Part shown: in pieces, positions 46,744 through 57,198 of the stretch
How positions within the stretch are numbered: position 1 is the first letter of the stretch
How the letters are laid out: every line of letters starts with the position of its first letter
Assembly (NCBI RefSeq): GCF_013031245.1
Contig: NZ_WPZL01000003.1
Coordinates: forward strand, 62,001-126,000
Reading direction: 5' to 3'
Source: Ruegeria lacuscaerulensis
GTDB lineage: Bacteria; Pseudomonadota; Alphaproteobacteria; Rhodobacterales; Rhodobacteraceae
DNA length: 64,000 nt
Position numbers and translations under genes: made by a program
The notes under the pieces: generated by a model
Databases searched by the model: none
What the model was told of the DNA's origin: nothing
Seen by the model: only the letters and a program-made list of their open reading frames with translations

Positions 46744-47667
46744 ATGAATTTTACCCTCAGACAACTGCAATATTTCAGTGCTGTCGCCGAACAAAGAAAT
46801 TTTGGGCGGGCCGCGCAGGCGTGCAATGTCTCTCAGCCCGCGTTGTCGGTTCAGATTAAGGCGCTGGAGGAGACATTGGGCGGCCCTTTGTTCGAACGAC
46901 AGGCGCGCGACATTCTTATTACCCCGCTGGGCCGCGATGTTTTGGATTACGCGCGTCAGGTTCTTGGAGCCGCAGATCGGCTGGACCGGTTCGCCAAGGA
47001 TCACTCAGGAGGGCACAGGTCGCTGTCGATTGGAATTATTCCAACAATCGCCCCTTATTTGCTGCCCGGAGTTCTGGCAGGTTTACGCAGTTCGGACGTG
47101 TCGTTGCGGGTCCAGATACGCGAGGCCAGAACGGAACGCCTGCTTGCGATGCTACGCGCAGGAGAAATTGACGCAGGAGTTGTGGCCTTACCCGCGGGTG
47201 GAAGCGAGTTGTTTGAACTGCCGCTGTTCGAAGACAGGTTCCTGTTGGCCGGCAGTCATGCGCGTCTTCAGAGGATGGCCAGCGATCCGGAATCTCTGCG
47301 TCCGCTGGATTTGAAGACCGCGCAGCTTATGCTGCTGGACGATGGGCACTGCCTGACCGATCAGGCCCTTGAAGTCTGTGGTCAGGACCGGAGCAGTGAG
47401 TTGATCAACATGGGGGCATCTTCTCTGGCCACTTTGTCCCGATTGGTCGCTGAAGGTTTCGGCCTGACGCTGATGCCTGAACTCGCCGCCCGTGCGGAAG
47501 CTGAGGCAGTTCCCGGACTGAAGCTCCGCCGTTTTTGCACCCCGCAGCCGGCCCGGACAGTGGGCTTGGTTCGTCGTTCTTCCACAGGGGATGAGGGCTG
47601 GTTCAACGGATTGGCAGAGGTCATCCGTCAGGTCGGGCAAGGAATTGTGTCGGCGACAAGAGCCTGA
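46744..47667 (+). CDS. oxyR: OxyR-type LysR family regulator
   Basis: Peroxide-sensing activator. The 307-residue protein has the LysR helix-turn-helix in its first 60 residues (FGRAAQACNVSQPALSVQIKALEETLG). It also has the two redox cysteines of OxyR, Cys203 and Cys212, in DDGHCLTDQALEVCG. These spell the classic OxyR disulfide pair, so thiol-based H2O2 sensing is expected. The gene converges on a peroxiredoxin gene, a plausible target. Confidence 0.92.
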   Translation: MNFTLRQLQYFSAVAEQRNFGRAAQACNVSQPALSVQIKALEETLGGPLFERQARDILITPLGRDVLDYARQVLGAADRLDRFAKDHSGGHRSLSIGIIPTIAPYLLPGVLAGLRSSDVSLRVQIREARTERLLAMLRAGEIDAGVVALPAGGSELFELPLFEDRFLLAGSHARLQRMASDPESLRPLDLKTAQLMLLDDGHCLTDQALEVCGQDRSSELINMGASSLATLSRLVAEGFGLTLMPELAARAEAEAVPGLKLRRFCTPQPARTVGLVRRSSTGDEGWFNGLAEVIRQVGQGIVSATRA

Positions 47668-47668
47668 G

Positions 47669-47693
47669 AAAAAAGGCCCGCCAGCGGCGAGCC
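47669..47693 (-). terminator. Terminator of the peroxiredoxin gene
   Basis: On the minus strand GGCTCGCC pairs with GGCGGGCC (one G-U) around a 3-base loop and runs into six T residues, shortly after the peroxiredoxin stop. It lies in the convergent gap with oxyR. Confidence 0.85.
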
Positions 47694-47716
47694 CCTTGCG
47701 TTTGTATTTCTGAAAC

Positions 47717-48265
47717 TTAGGCCAGCGCAGGCTCTTTGGCTTCGTCCAGGTGTTTCTTCAGGTTTTCCGGCGAAGAGACACCGTATGGGTCTTCCGGGCA
47801 GTTATCCATCAGGCCAGGCTCTTCGAACCACGCCTCGACAACACCGTCGTTAACGATGGCGGCATAGCGCCAGGACCGCATACCAAAGCCAAGATTGTCT
47901 TTATCCACCAGCATTCCCATTTTGCGGGTGAATTCGCCCGAACCATCAGGAATGACTTTGACGTTTTCCAAGCCCTGGTCCAGAGCCCATTTGTTCATGA
48001 CAAAGCTGTCGTTCACGGACATGCAGTAAATGTCATCAATGCCTTTTGCTTTGAAATCGGCGTACCCGTTTTCGAAGCCCGGCAGTTGGTAGGTCGAGCA
48101 GGTCGGTGTGAACGCGCCAGGCAGCGAGAACAGGATAACGCGCTTGCCGGCAAAGTAATCTGCCGTAGTCTTGTCTTCCCAGCGGAACGGGTTGGAACCT
48201 TCGACAGCCTCATCACGGACGCGGGTGTGAAAGGTTACGTCAGGCAGTTTGGTACCGGATTTCAT
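47717..48265 (-). CDS. Peroxiredoxin, Prx5-type
   Basis: Thiol peroxidase that reduces H2O2 or organic peroxides. The 182-residue protein has the Prx5 catalytic motif LPGAFTPTCS with peroxidatic Cys56, plus GFENGYADFKAKGIDDIYCMSVND and a C-terminal ENLKKHL segment. The start at 48265 (MKSGTKLPDVTF) fits the family; an ATG seven codons upstream (48286) also has a ribosome site. It converges with oxyR. The reductant (glutaredoxin or thioredoxin) is not encoded nearby. Confidence 0.92.
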   Translation of the reverse strand: MKSGTKLPDVTFHTRVRDEAVEGSNPFRWEDKTTADYFAGKRVILFSLPGAFTPTCSTYQLPGFENGYADFKAKGIDDIYCMSVNDSFVMNKWALDQGLENVKVIPDGSGEFTRKMGMLVDKDNLGFGMRSWRYAAIVNDGVVEAWFEEPGLMDNCPEDPYGVSSPENLKKHLDEAKEPALA

Positions 48266-48528
48266 ATTCAAATTCCTGTGATTCATGGGTGAACTTCCAG
48301 TGATTTAAAACAGTTCTAAATCCGCTTCAATCGAATATTTGCCGCGTTCGCGAATTCTGCCCAAGGTGATGAAGGCCGCTGTTATTTAGTGGATTTTCAG
48401 CCATTTGCGCAGGTGCTTTCTGCACCTGCATGGTGCGCTGTCATGGCAGCTATGCATGGGTGGTGTAGTTCGCCTTGACAGATTATGTTAGGCGAAAGCA
48501 AATTGACCCAAAGTCAGGAATTTCGACC

Positions 48529-49479
48529 GTGCGTGATCTGAAGATCCCCGAACAACGTCACCCCGAAAAGGCGCATCGCAAAGACAATACGCAGCCGAAG
48601 AAACCGAACTGGATACGCGTGAAAGCACCCGGTGGCAAAGGCTATGCCGATACGCACAGGATCATGCGGGACAATAATCTGGTCACCGTATGTGAAGAAG
48701 CTGGATGCCCGAATGTCGGCGAATGCTGGAGCCAGGGACACGCTACCATGATGATCATGGGCGAGATCTGTACCCGCGGTTGCACGTTCTGCAATATTGC
48801 TACGGGCCGCCCTGATGAACTGGATACTTTTGAGCCGGGGCGCGTTGCTCATGCAGTTCAGAAGCTGGGGCTGAACCACGTCGTTATCACCTCGGTTGAC
48901 CGAGATGACCTTGAAGATGGCGGTGCCGAGCATTTTGCTCAGACCATTCGCGCGGTGCGGCACCGCTCGCCCAAGACAACAATCGAAATCCTGACGCCGG
49001 ACTTTCTGAAATGCGATCCTTCGGTTCTTGAAACTGTGGTCGAGGCCAAGCCGGACGTGTTCAACCACAATCTGGAAACCATTCCCGGCCTGTACCCAGA
49101 GGTTCGCCCTGGTGCACGATATTTCCATTCGTTGCGGCTGTTGCAGCGCGTGAAGGAGCAGGACCCGTCTATTTTTACCAAGTCGGGCATCATGGTTGGT
49201 CTGGGCGAGGACGAACAGCAGGTTCGGCAAGTCATGGACGACATGCGTGCGGCCGATATCGATTTCCTGACCATCGGCCAGTACCTGCAGCCCACGCCCA
49301 AACACCACGGAGTGGACCGGTTCGTCACGCCCGAGGAATTCGCTTCGTATGAAAAAGCAGCCTATGGCAAAGGCTTCCTGATGGTGTCTGCGACACCGCT
49401 GACCCGGTCTTCCTACCACGCGGGCGACGACTTTGCGCGCCTGCGTGATGCACGCCAGAAAAAGTTGGAGCACGGGTGA
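48529..49479 (+). CDS. lipA: Lipoyl synthase
   Basis: Radical-SAM enzyme that inserts two sulfurs into octanoyl chains to make lipoyl cofactors. The 316-residue protein has the auxiliary cluster [12 protein letters not shown] (Cys55, 60, 66) and the radical-[11 protein letters not shown] (Cys81, 85, 88), plus the terminal RSSYHAGDD serine motif. The GTG at 48529 follows AGGAA and yields the family start [14 protein letters not shown]; a TTG at 48475 is less likely. The last codons overlap the following amidohydrolase start. Confidence 0.96.
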   Translation: MRDLKIPEQRHPEKAHRKDNTQPKKPNWIRVKAPGGKGYADTHRIMRDNNLVTVCEEAGCPNVGECWSQGHATMMIMGEICTRGCTFCNIATGRPDELDTFEPGRVAHAVQKLGLNHVVITSVDRDDLEDGGAEHFAQTIRAVRHRSPKTTIEILTPDFLKCDPSVLETVVEAKPDVFNHNLETIPGLYPEVRPGARYFHSLRLLQRVKEQDPSIFTKSGIMVGLGEDEQQVRQVMDDMRAADIDFLTIGQYLQPTPKHHGVDRFVTPEEFASYEKAAYGKGFLMVSATPLTRSSYHAGDDFARLRDARQKKLEHG

Positions 49480-50630
49480 GCCCAGAGGTGATTGCGCGGC
49501 TGACCAGCCTGCGTCACGTCCTGCATCAATTCCCTGAATTGTCCGGGCAGGAACTGGAAACAGCCGCCCGTGTGGCGGGGCTGTTGCGTGACTTCGGAGC
49601 CGATCAGGTGCTGACCGGACTTGGCGGTCATGGAGTGGCGGCCGTTTTCGACAGCGGGCAGCCCGGTCCATCAGTTGCCATTCGGTGCGAATTGGATGGG
49701 CTGCCGATTCAGGAAATTTCCGATGTTTCTTATGCCTCGCGGGTTCCGGGCAAGGGTCACCTGTGTGGCCATGATGGGCATATGACGATGGTGCTGGGGG
49801 TCGCGGAACACCTGAGCCTGGCGCGCCCGCAATCTGGCCGCGTTATCCTGATTTTCCAACCCGCCGAGGAAACCGGGCGGGGGGCTATTGCCTATCGGGC
49901 GGACCCGAGATTTTCTGAGATCGCTCCAGACTACGTTTTTTCGCTGCACAATCTGCCGGGATTGGAACTCGGTGAGGTCGAATTGTGTGAAGGCCCGGCC
50001 AATTGCGCTTCGCGTGGAATGAAGATTGTTCTGACGGGCAAAACTTCGCACGCGGCGGCCCCTCAGGACGGGGTGTCTCCGGCGGCTGCGTTATCGGTGC
50101 TGATGCCACAATTGGCGCAACTGGGGAAAGGTGGTTCGCTAAATTCGGAATTCGCACTGACGACGGTTACCCATGCCTCTCTGGGTGAGCGGACTTTTGG
50201 CGTAGCCCCCGGCCATGCTGAGCTTTGGGTGACTTTGCGCACCGTTTCGGACGCGCGTATGCAGCAGTTGGTGGCAGAGGCAGAAGCTTTGGTCTCCGGC
50301 GCTGCAGCCGAACATGGTCTTGGAACTGAGATAACTTATGACGATGTGTTCGAGGCTTGTGTGAATGATCGGGAAGCCGTGGAAATACTGGTCAATTCTT
50401 GCGCTTCAACAAATGCGCCATGCCAACTGACGCAAAATCCGCAGAAATTTTCTGAAGATTTCGGACAGTTCGGAAAACAGGCGAAATCAGCGATGTTCTG
50501 GCTGGGGGCAGGGCGCGAACATCCGCAATTACATAACCCGGATTATGATTTTCCGGATGCCCTTATCCCGGTTGGCACAGGAATTTTCCTTGCAGCCATT
50601 CGGCAGGTGCTGGGAGAACTGGGGGCTTGA
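49476..50630 (+). CDS. M20 family amidohydrolase (hippurate-hydrolase/aminoacylase type)
   Basis: A 384-residue metalloamidase. The metal-site segments [18 protein letters not shown] and [11 protein letters not shown] are conserved, as is [12 protein letters not shown] of the dimerisation-domain His. It starts at GTG within the lipA stop region (four-base overlap), so translation is coupled. Substrates of this family are N-acyl or indole-acyl amino acids; which one cannot be told here. Confidence 0.87.
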   Translation: MSPEVIARLTSLRHVLHQFPELSGQELETAARVAGLLRDFGADQVLTGLGGHGVAAVFDSGQPGPSVAIRCELDGLPIQEISDVSYASRVPGKGHLCGHDGHMTMVLGVAEHLSLARPQSGRVILIFQPAEETGRGAIAYRADPRFSEIAPDYVFSLHNLPGLELGEVELCEGPANCASRGMKIVLTGKTSHAAAPQDGVSPAAALSVLMPQLAQLGKGGSLNSEFALTTVTHASLGERTFGVAPGHAELWVTLRTVSDARMQQLVAEAEALVSGAAAEHGLGTEITYDDVFEACVNDREAVEILVNSCASTNAPCQLTQNPQKFSEDFGQFGKQAKSAMFWLGAGREHPQLHNPDYDFPDALIPVGTGIFLAAIRQVLGELGA

Positions 50631-50654
50631 ACAGTTGCCGTCCGCAACGTTTAG

Positions 50655-51197
50655 TCAATCCTCGACAAAACGCACCTTTCCGATGAACGGCAGGTTGCGA
50701 TTGCGCTGCGCGTAGTCGATTCCGTAGCCCACAACAAACTCATCCGGGATTTCAAAGCCGATCCAGTCGGAACGGAAATCAACCTCTCGCCGGCTGGGCT
50801 TGTCCAGCAGGGCGATGGATTTCAGGCGGCTGGGCTTACGGCTTTGCAGCAGTTTCGTCACATGGTTCAGCGTATGACCGGTGTCGACGATATCCTCGAC
50901 GACAAGAACGTCCCGCCCTTCAATTGCGCCGCGCAAGTCCTTGAGTATGCGCACTTCGCGGCTGCTTTCCATTGAATCACCGTATGAGGACGCCTCAAGG
51001 AAATCCACTTCAATCGGCAGGTCAAGTTCGCGCACGAGATCAGCGATGAAGACAAAGCTGCCGCGCAGCAGGCCAACAACGACCAGCTTGTCGGTGCCTT
51101 CGAATTCGGTAGTGATTTCGCGGCAAAGCTCCTCGATCCGGGCCGCGATTGCCTTGGCCGAGATCATCTCATCTATCACATATGCACGGTCGCTCAT
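50655..51197 (-). CDS. hpt: Hypoxanthine phosphoribosyltransferase
   Basis: Purine-salvage enzyme converting hypoxanthine (and guanine) with PRPP to the nucleotide. The 180-residue protein has the PRPP loop [14 protein letters not shown] (98-111), the LRGSFVF segment and [11 protein letters not shown]. The ATG at 51197 follows a GGGGGC ribosome site; a longer frame to 51488 has no support. It diverges from the COQ10-like gene, with which it shares a short promoter gap. Confidence 0.95.
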   Translation of the reverse strand: MSDRAYVIDEMISAKAIAARIEELCREITTEFEGTDKLVVVGLLRGSFVFIADLVRELDLPIEVDFLEASSYGDSMESSREVRILKDLRGAIEGRDVLVVEDIVDTGHTLNHVTKLLQSRKPSRLKSIALLDKPSRREVDFRSDWIGFEIPDEFVVGYGIDYAQRNRNLPFIGKVRFVED

Positions 51198-51269
51198 CGC
51201 TGCCCCCTTGATCTTTGGCGCGCAACATACGACATGACGCGCCATTGTCACCTGCAAATACCGGACGCC

Positions 51270-51716
51270 ATGCCTACTCATTCGGAAACTCGCCACCTGC
51301 CTTATTCGGCTCAGCAGATGTATGACCTGATTGCGGACGTGGCCAAATACCCCGAGTTTCTGCCCTGGTGTGCTGCTGCCCGCATTCGCAGAACCTATGC
51401 GGCAGGCGAGGCGCAGGTAATGGAGGCCGACCTTGTCATCTCGTTCAAGGTTTTCCGTGAACGGTTCGGCAGCCGCGTGACTTTGCATGCCGACCCGAAG
51501 AAGATCGACACGGAATACCTAGACGGACCGTTCAAATACATGAAATCCGACTGGCAGTTCGAAGACGCAGCGGATGGGGGGTGCGACGTGTCCTTCCACG
51601 TGGATTTCGAATTCAAGAACGCCATTCTGCAGAGCATTATCGGCGTTGTGTTCAACGAAGCCATGCACCGGATCGTTCAGGCCTTCGAAACCCGCGCTCA
51701 GGATTTGTACAGCTAA
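51270..51716 (+). CDS. COQ10-like coenzyme-Q-binding START-domain protein
   Basis: A 148-residue SRPBCC/START-fold protein of the RatA/COQ10 group. It has [26 protein letters not shown] and [11 protein letters not shown], and a C-terminal FETRAQDLY helix. In other organisms it binds ubiquinone or aids its delivery; in E. coli RatA has a toxin annotation. The start at 51270 fits the family. A frame open to 51234 is possible but overlaps the hpt promoter. Confidence 0.9.
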   Translation: MPTHSETRHLPYSAQQMYDLIADVAKYPEFLPWCAAARIRRTYAAGEAQVMEADLVISFKVFRERFGSRVTLHADPKKIDTEYLDGPFKYMKSDWQFEDAADGGCDVSFHVDFEFKNAILQSIIGVVFNEAMHRIVQAFETRAQDLYS

Positions 51717-51753
51717 GGCTTTACCCCCGATTGTCGGACGCTAGACTGCGCTC

Positions 51754-53049
51754 ATGACCGAATTCACCACATCTCTAGCCGCCTTTGCAGCGGGACCTGT
51801 AACCACGTCTCAGCAGGCGCGCATCGTCACCTCATTGTCAGTTTTGGACTGGATTGCCGTAGGGCGGGCCGGAGCTGATGAGCCGGTTTCTCAAGCCGTT
51901 CGTGACCTTATTTTGGGAGAAGGGGGAGCAGAGCAAGCACATCTCTTCGGTGGCGGCGCGGCCCCGTTGCGGGGCACTGCCTTGGTAAATGGGACTGTGT
52001 CGCACGCTTTGGATTATGACGACACCCATTTTGCCCATATCGGTCACCCCTCGGTGGCGATCCTGCCTGCCGCACTGGCGCTGAGCGAGTGGGACGACCG
52101 CATTCTGGTCGATTTCCTCGAGGCCGCTCTGGTCGGGATGGAGGTCTCCATCCGGGTAGGTTTGTGGTTAGGTCGAGACCACTACCAGGCGGGGTTTCAC
52201 CAGACGGCCACGTCTGGCGCTTTTGGCGCAGCTGTTGCCGCGGGTCGTGTTCTCAAATTCGATGTGGACCAGATGCGGAAAGTTCTGGGGCTGACAGCAA
52301 CCCGTGCGGCTGGGCTGAAGGCACAGTTTGGAACGATGGGTAAGCCCTACAATGCAGGGCTAGCGGCATCTGCCGGGGTTGAGGCGGCGCTGCTGGTGGC
52401 CGGAGGCTTCGAGCCGAATGCCGATGCGTTGGAAGGGCAGTATGGATTTGCCGCAACGCACAAGGGCATAGCGGACAGCGCCGCCGCATTGGAGGGATTG
52501 GGCGAGGAATGGTTGTTTGAAAGCGTCAGCCACAAGTTCCATGCATGTTGCCATGGTCTGCACGCCGCGTTAGAAGCCGCCCGCGACCTTGACATTGCCG
52601 AACCGGAAGTGGCTGAGATCACTGTTAATACTCACCCGCGCTGGATGAGCGTGTGCAACCAGATGTCTCCGACCACCGGACTGGGAGCCAAGTTTTCGTA
52701 TCGGACCGTCATCGCGATGCAGGCGCTGGGGTATGACACTGCCTTACCCGGCAGCTATTCGGAAAAGACATGTGCGGATCCACGTCTGAAGTCCTTGCGA
52801 GATCGCATCTCGGTTGAGGCCGACGAAACGCTGTCCGAAACGCAGGCGCATCTGACTTTGCTGCGCCGTGATGGGGCAAGACCCGAGGCCACACACGATC
52901 TTCTGGCACCTATGACGTTATCGGACCGTGAAGATCGGGTGCGGGGAAAAGCGGCCAAACTGATTGGAGCGGAAGATGCGGACGCGATCTGGTCGATGCT
53001 GCGCACCGGCGGCCGCGCCCGCGATCTGTCAAAGATGCTGGCTGGTTAG
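51754..53049 (+). CDS. MmgE/PrpD family protein
   Basis: A 431-residue protein of the 2-methylcitrate dehydratase/aconitate-decarboxylase-like superfamily. It has the family block [31 protein letters not shown] (about residues 75-105) and [18 protein letters not shown]. Members dehydrate or decarboxylate hydroxy-tricarboxylates. No prpBC methylcitrate genes are present, so the reaction is open. It converges on pyrC with a four-base stop overlap. Confidence 0.86.
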   Translation: MTEFTTSLAAFAAGPVTTSQQARIVTSLSVLDWIAVGRAGADEPVSQAVRDLILGEGGAEQAHLFGGGAAPLRGTALVNGTVSHALDYDDTHFAHIGHPSVAILPAALALSEWDDRILVDFLEAALVGMEVSIRVGLWLGRDHYQAGFHQTATSGAFGAAVAAGRVLKFDVDQMRKVLGLTATRAAGLKAQFGTMGKPYNAGLAASAGVEAALLVAGGFEPNADALEGQYGFAATHKGIADSAAALEGLGEEWLFESVSHKFHACCHGLHAALEAARDLDIAEPEVAEITVNTHPRWMSVCNQMSPTTGLGAKFSYRTVIAMQALGYDTALPGSYSEKTCADPRLKSLRDRISVEADETLSETQAHLTLLRRDGARPEATHDLLAPMTLSDREDRVRGKAAKLIGAEDADAIWSMLRTGGRARDLSKMLAG

Positions 53050-54083
53050 ACCACGCGCCAGTGCAGCGGAAAACCCGGCTCGAAGACCGTCACCGGGCCG
53101 TCTCCGGTTTCGATCTTGCTGGGGTATTCCACGGGTTCACCCTTTGTCAGGGTGATCGTATCTTCATTCACCGGCAGGCGATAGAACGCTGGCCCGTTAA
53201 GCGACACAAACCCTTCCAGCTTGTCCAGCGCGCCCGCATGGTCAAACATTTCGGCCACCAGCGACATGGTGTTTGTTGCCGTAAAGCACCCGGCGCAGCC
53301 ACAGGCCATTTCCTTGTTGGCGTCTGTATGCGGAGCACTATCTGTGCCCAGAAAATACCGCGCATCACCGGAGGTCGCGGCCATCAGCAGAGCCAGGCGG
53401 TGCTCTTCCCGTTTGGCGACGGGCAGGCAGTAATAATGCGGTTTGATGCCGCCAACCAGAATATGATTGCGGTTGATGATAAGATGGTGTGCCGTGATGG
53501 TCGCGCCCAGATCGGTGTCATTGGATTTCACATAATCCACGCCGTTGGCCGTCGTGATATGCTCCATCACCACCCGTAAGCCCGGGGTCGCTTTGCGGAT
53601 CGGGTCCAGAACGCGGTCGATGAACACGGCCTCGCGGTCAAAGATGTCAATCTCGGCATCGGTGACCTCGCCATGCACACAGAGGGGCAGGCCGATTTCA
53701 GCCATCCTTTCCAGAACAGGTCGCACCTTGTCGAAATCCCGCACACCCGAGGCCGAATTCGTCGTGGCCCCTGCCGGGTACAGCTTTACCGCCTTAATCA
53801 ACCCGCTGGCATGGGCGGCTGCCACGTCTTCGGCATCCGTATCCTCGGTCAGATACAGCGTCATCAATGGTTCGAATGTCATGCCGTCGGGCAAGGTCGC
53901 CATGATGCGGTCGCGATAGGCGGCTGCCTGATCCCCGGTCACGACAGGCGGCACCAGGTTTGGCATGATGATCGCACGGGCAAAATGGCGCGCGGTTTCG
54001 GGCAGGACGGCCTGCAACATCGCGCCGTCGCGCAGATGCAGATGCCAGTCGTCGGGGCGGCGGATGGTCAGCGTATCGGTCAT
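53046..54083 (-). CDS. pyrC: Dihydroorotase, PyrC type
   Basis: Ring-closing zinc amidohydrolase of pyrimidine synthesis. The 345-residue protein has the zinc His pair in WHLHLRDG (His14, His16), the carboxylated Lys in [27 protein letters not shown] and the catalytic Asp in GTDSAPH. This is the short PyrC (class II) type. The ATG at 54083 follows a GGGGGGC ribosome site; a longer frame to 54098 is unneeded. Confidence 0.95.
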   Translation of the reverse strand: MTDTLTIRRPDDWHLHLRDGAMLQAVLPETARHFARAIIMPNLVPPVVTGDQAAAYRDRIMATLPDGMTFEPLMTLYLTEDTDAEDVAAAHASGLIKAVKLYPAGATTNSASGVRDFDKVRPVLERMAEIGLPLCVHGEVTDAEIDIFDREAVFIDRVLDPIRKATPGLRVVMEHITTANGVDYVKSNDTDLGATITAHHLIINRNHILVGGIKPHYYCLPVAKREEHRLALLMAATSGDARYFLGTDSAPHTDANKEMACGCAGCFTATNTMSLVAEMFDHAGALDKLEGFVSLNGPAFYRLPVNEDTITLTKGEPVEYPSKIETGDGPVTVFEPGFPLHWRVV

Positions 54084-54236
54084 GCCCCCCGCTAGCACAG
54101 CGAACCGGGCGGTGAAAGGCCCTCAATTTTGGTGAAGACCTTGCCTTCGGGACCGGTCGCCGTAAGTCCTTAAAAGATCACGGTCTTGACGCGCGTCCGT
54201 TGCCGTGACCTCTTGTGGCGAGGGAGAGATTTTAAC

Positions 54237-55145
54237 ATGACACCGCCAGATTCCATCGATGCCGTTCGGACCATGCTGGGCACACAAGGCTATGTCTGTG
54301 GGCGCGCTCTGGCGACAGTGGTGTTCCTGTCGCTGAAATTGGGCCGCCCTCTGTTTCTTGAAGGTGAGGCGGGGGTCGGCAAAACCGAGATCGCCAAAGC
54401 GCTGGCTTCCGGGCTGAACCGGCGCCTGATCCGGCTGCAATGCTATGAGGGGCTGGACGCGTCCTCGGCCGTTTACGAATGGAATTTCCCGGCGCAAATG
54501 GTAGCAATCCGCACGGCCGAGGCTGCGGGTGGGGCAGATCGCGACGCATTGCAATCCGAGTTGTTTTCGGACGAATACCTGATCGAACGCCCGTTGCTGC
54601 AAGCAATGCGCCCGGATGAAAACGGCGCGCCGGTCATGCTGATCGATGAACTTGATCGCACCGATGAACCGTTTGAGGCGTTCCTGCTGGAAGCCCTCAG
54701 CGATTTCCAAGTCACCATTCCTGAACTGGGTACGGTCAAAGCCACCGAACCACCAATCGTGATCGTCACGTCGAACCGAACGCGCGAAGTACATGACGCG
54801 CTGAAACGCCGCTGCCTGTATCACTGGGTCGATTATCCCGATTTCGACCGCGAGATCGAAATCCTGCACGCCCGCGCACCCGAAGCCGCCGAGGCACTCA
54901 GCCGCGAGGTCGTCGCCTTTGTCCAGCACCTGCGCACCGAGGACCTGTTCAAAAAACCCGGCGTGGCCGAGACCATCGACTGGGCCAAATGCCTGCTGGC
55001 GCTGGACGTTATCAACCTCAGCCCAGAAGTGATCGGGGATACACTGGGTGCGATCCTCAAGTACCAGGACGACATTCAAAAATTGCAGGGGTCCGAGGCG
55101 AAACGGATTCTGGATCAGGCAAAAGCATCTCTTGAACCGGCCTGA
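54237..55145 (+). CDS. MoxR-type AAA+ ATPase (CoxD-like)
   Basis: A 302-residue AAA+ chaperone-like ATPase. Walker A GEAGVGKT (43-50), Walker B VMLIDELDRTDEPFEAFLLEAL and the sensor region IVTSNRTREVHDALKRR are intact. MoxR proteins work with VWA partners in assembling metal enzymes. The VWA gene follows 55 bases on, and the form II CO-dehydrogenase-like genes lie 4 kb downstream, so CoxD is the likely role. GGGAGAG precedes the ATG. Confidence 0.9.
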   Translation: MTPPDSIDAVRTMLGTQGYVCGRALATVVFLSLKLGRPLFLEGEAGVGKTEIAKALASGLNRRLIRLQCYEGLDASSAVYEWNFPAQMVAIRTAEAAGGADRDALQSELFSDEYLIERPLLQAMRPDENGAPVMLIDELDRTDEPFEAFLLEALSDFQVTIPELGTVKATEPPIVIVTSNRTREVHDALKRRCLYHWVDYPDFDREIEILHARAPEAAEALSREVVAFVQHLRTEDLFKKPGVAETIDWAKCLLALDVINLSPEVIGDTLGAILKYQDDIQKLQGSEAKRILDQAKASLEPA

Positions 55146-55147
55146 TG

Positions 55148-55193
55148 CTTCATCTTTTCCGAAATACTCCGGGGGTATGGGGGCAGCGCCCCC
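55148..55193. repeat. GC-hairpin intergenic repeat, copy 1
   Basis: A CTTCATCTTTT then AAATACTCCGGGGG module followed by a GGGGGC/GCCCCC-type hairpin, lying in the gap between the moxR-like and VWA genes. An inverted second copy sits at 62260-62306. I recall this sequence type as a common dispersed element in Rhodobacteraceae genomes. Confidence 0.75.
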
Positions 55194-55200
55194 ATGAACG

Positions 55201-56460
55201 ATGATGGCGGAACAACTCCCACTGGATATCCCCGACGACCCCAAGCTGGCTCAGAACATCACGCATTTCGCGCGTGCCTTGCGCAAGGCAGGGCTACCTA
55301 TCGGGACGGGCCGGGTTGTGGACGCAATCCGGGCCGTGCAGGCCGCCGGGTTTACCGACAAGCGGGATTTCTACTGGACCCTGCACGCCTGCTTCGTGAA
55401 CCGTCCCGAGCATCGCACCGTGTTCGCACAGGTCTTTCGCCTGTATTGGCGTGATCCGCGGTATCTGGAGCACATGATGTCCATGATGTTGCCCGCCATC
55501 CGCGGTGTGCAGGAGGAGCGTAAAGCTGACGCGGGTGAGAAACGCGCGGCTGAAGCGTTGCTGGATGGTGTGGAGCGCGATTTGCCCGAACCGACGGAAC
55601 AGGAAGAAGTAAACGAACTGGAAATTGACGCTTCGCAGACCGCTTCTTCAGAGGAACGTTTGCGGAATCTGGACTTCGAACAGATGAGCACAGCCGAAAT
55701 CGCGCAGGCCAAGCGAATGCTGGCGCGGTTGACCTTGCCGGTCAAACCCATCGAATCCCGGCGCGGGCAGGCCAACCATCTTGGCCATCGGATCGATCGC
55801 GCCCGCACTTTGCGTGCCGCAATGCGTCAGGGCGGCGAGTTGCGCGATATCGCGCACCTCAAGCCCAAGCCGCGTTGGCCAAACCTTGTGGTGCTCTGCG
55901 ATATCTCCGGATCCATGAGTCAGTACAGCCGGATCATCCTGCATTTCCTACACACTGTTTCTAACGAAAAAGGTGCGGGTTGGGCAAAAGTGCACGCCTT
56001 CACCTTCGGTACCCGACTGACCAATATCACCCGTCACCTGCAGCAGCGCGATGTCGATGCGGCATTAGCCGCCGCCGGGGCTGAGGCGCAGGATTGGGAA
56101 GGAGGCACGCGGATTGGAGAATGTCTGCACGCCTTCAACCGGGACTGGTCACGCCGGGTTATGGGGCAGGGGGCCGTGGTGCTTTTGATCTCGGACGGTT
56201 TGGATCGCGGCGAGCCTGAAGCGCTGGGGAAGGAAATGGAGCGACTTAACCTGTCGGCGCGTAGGCTGATCTGGCTCAATCCTTTGTTGCGCTGGGATGG
56301 GTTCGCGCCCAAAGCGCAGGGCATCGCAGCGATGCTGCCGCATGTGGACAGCTTCCGCGCAGGGCATTCGATTGCGTCGCTGGAAGATCTTGCCACTGTC
56401 ATCTCACAACCCGATGACGTGGGTGAGAAAGCGCGGCTGATGACCGCGCTTTCTGGCTGA
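55201..56460 (+). CDS. VWA-domain protein (CoxE-like)
   Basis: A 419-residue protein with a C-terminal von Willebrand A domain. The MIDAS motif DISGSMSQYS lies near residues 234-243, and VLLISDGLDRGEPE gives the later acidic MIDAS residue. The N-terminal part is helical and acidic. CoxE-type proteins partner MoxR-type CoxD in maturing the molybdenum CO dehydrogenase. The start is one of two adjacent ATGs (55201 or 55204), right after the repeat element. Confidence 0.85.
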   Translation: MMAEQLPLDIPDDPKLAQNITHFARALRKAGLPIGTGRVVDAIRAVQAAGFTDKRDFYWTLHACFVNRPEHRTVFAQVFRLYWRDPRYLEHMMSMMLPAIRGVQEERKADAGEKRAAEALLDGVERDLPEPTEQEEVNELEIDASQTASSEERLRNLDFEQMSTAEIAQAKRMLARLTLPVKPIESRRGQANHLGHRIDRARTLRAAMRQGGELRDIAHLKPKPRWPNLVVLCDISGSMSQYSRIILHFLHTVSNEKGAGWAKVHAFTFGTRLTNITRHLQQRDVDAALAAAGAEAQDWEGGTRIGECLHAFNRDWSRRVMGQGAVVLLISDGLDRGEPEALGKEMERLNLSARRLIWLNPLLRWDGFAPKAQGIAAMLPHVDSFRAGHSIASLEDLATVISQPDDVGEKARLMTALSG

Positions 56461-56463
56461 ATC

Positions 56464-56964
56464 TCAGCTCAGCTGTTCCTCGTTGCACTTGCGTGCCATT
56501 TCCATCGCTTTGAAGGTGCCGGTCAGGTCGACAGTGAAAGCGAATTCCTTTTCAGGAAACACAACCATGACTTTTTGCTTTGCAATGTCATCCGCAAATT
56601 GGGGGTCATCGGACAGAACGTAGCCGCCGGAATAGCCCTTGGTGATATTGCCCTTCATGCCGGTGGCTTCACCGACGTAAATGTTGTCGCCCAGAAGGAT
56701 CGCCACGCCTTCTTTCTCACCGCGCTTGATGTCGGTTTTGGCCTTGGTGAAGACACCGACATACCCCACGCCACGGTCTTCAGTCAGACCCATCTGGACC
56801 ACGTTTTCCGCGTCATCCACTGCTTCGATCAGACAGGATTTTTTCTCCTGATCGATGAAGACTTTCCACCCTTCAACCTCACCATAGCGCAGGAAAGTGT
56901 CTGCGGTCGCAGCGGTTGAGGCCAGCAGGCCAATTGCCATTCCGAGTGTAAAAATGCTTTTCAA
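56464..56964 (-). CDS. Secreted IalB-like hypothetical protein
   Basis: A 166-residue exported protein with a signal peptide of about 21 residues ending STAATA, then DTFLRYGEVEGWKVFIDQEKKSCLIEA. It resembles the invasion-associated-locus-B-like periplasmic proteins of alphaproteobacteria. The start is a TTG at 56964 preceded by GGAGACAGAG; no ATG fits. It sits leftward inside the otherwise rightward cox cluster, converging on the VWA gene. Function unknown. Confidence 0.7.
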   Translation of the reverse strand: MKSIFTLGMAIGLLASTAATADTFLRYGEVEGWKVFIDQEKKSCLIEAVDDAENVVQMGLTEDRGVGYVGVFTKAKTDIKRGEKEGVAILLGDNIYVGEATGMKGNITKGYSGGYVLSDDPQFADDIAKQKVMVVFPEKEFAFTVDLTGTFKAMEMARKCNEEQLS

Positions 56965-57198
56965 CTCTCTGTCTCCGTTGTGAAAAATTAATATGCGCAT
57001 ACTGGAATGCACCAGTCGCGCGTGTAGGCTAGAATCAGACCTGCTGACAATCAATCCTTAGCGTTACGGACGAAAATCCTGGCTTGTTTATGCCAAAGGT
57101 TCGACTTTTACGGCCGTGTCCAACCAATTGAGGGCGGCGGTTACTTTTCATCCTGCCAAACCTCCCTATGTTGGTTCAGAACACCCCGGGAGTGTGCA

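Noticed and set aside
48514..49671. 385-codon leftward frame opposite lipA
   Set aside because: Shadow of lipA, whose radical-SAM motifs settle the coding strand.
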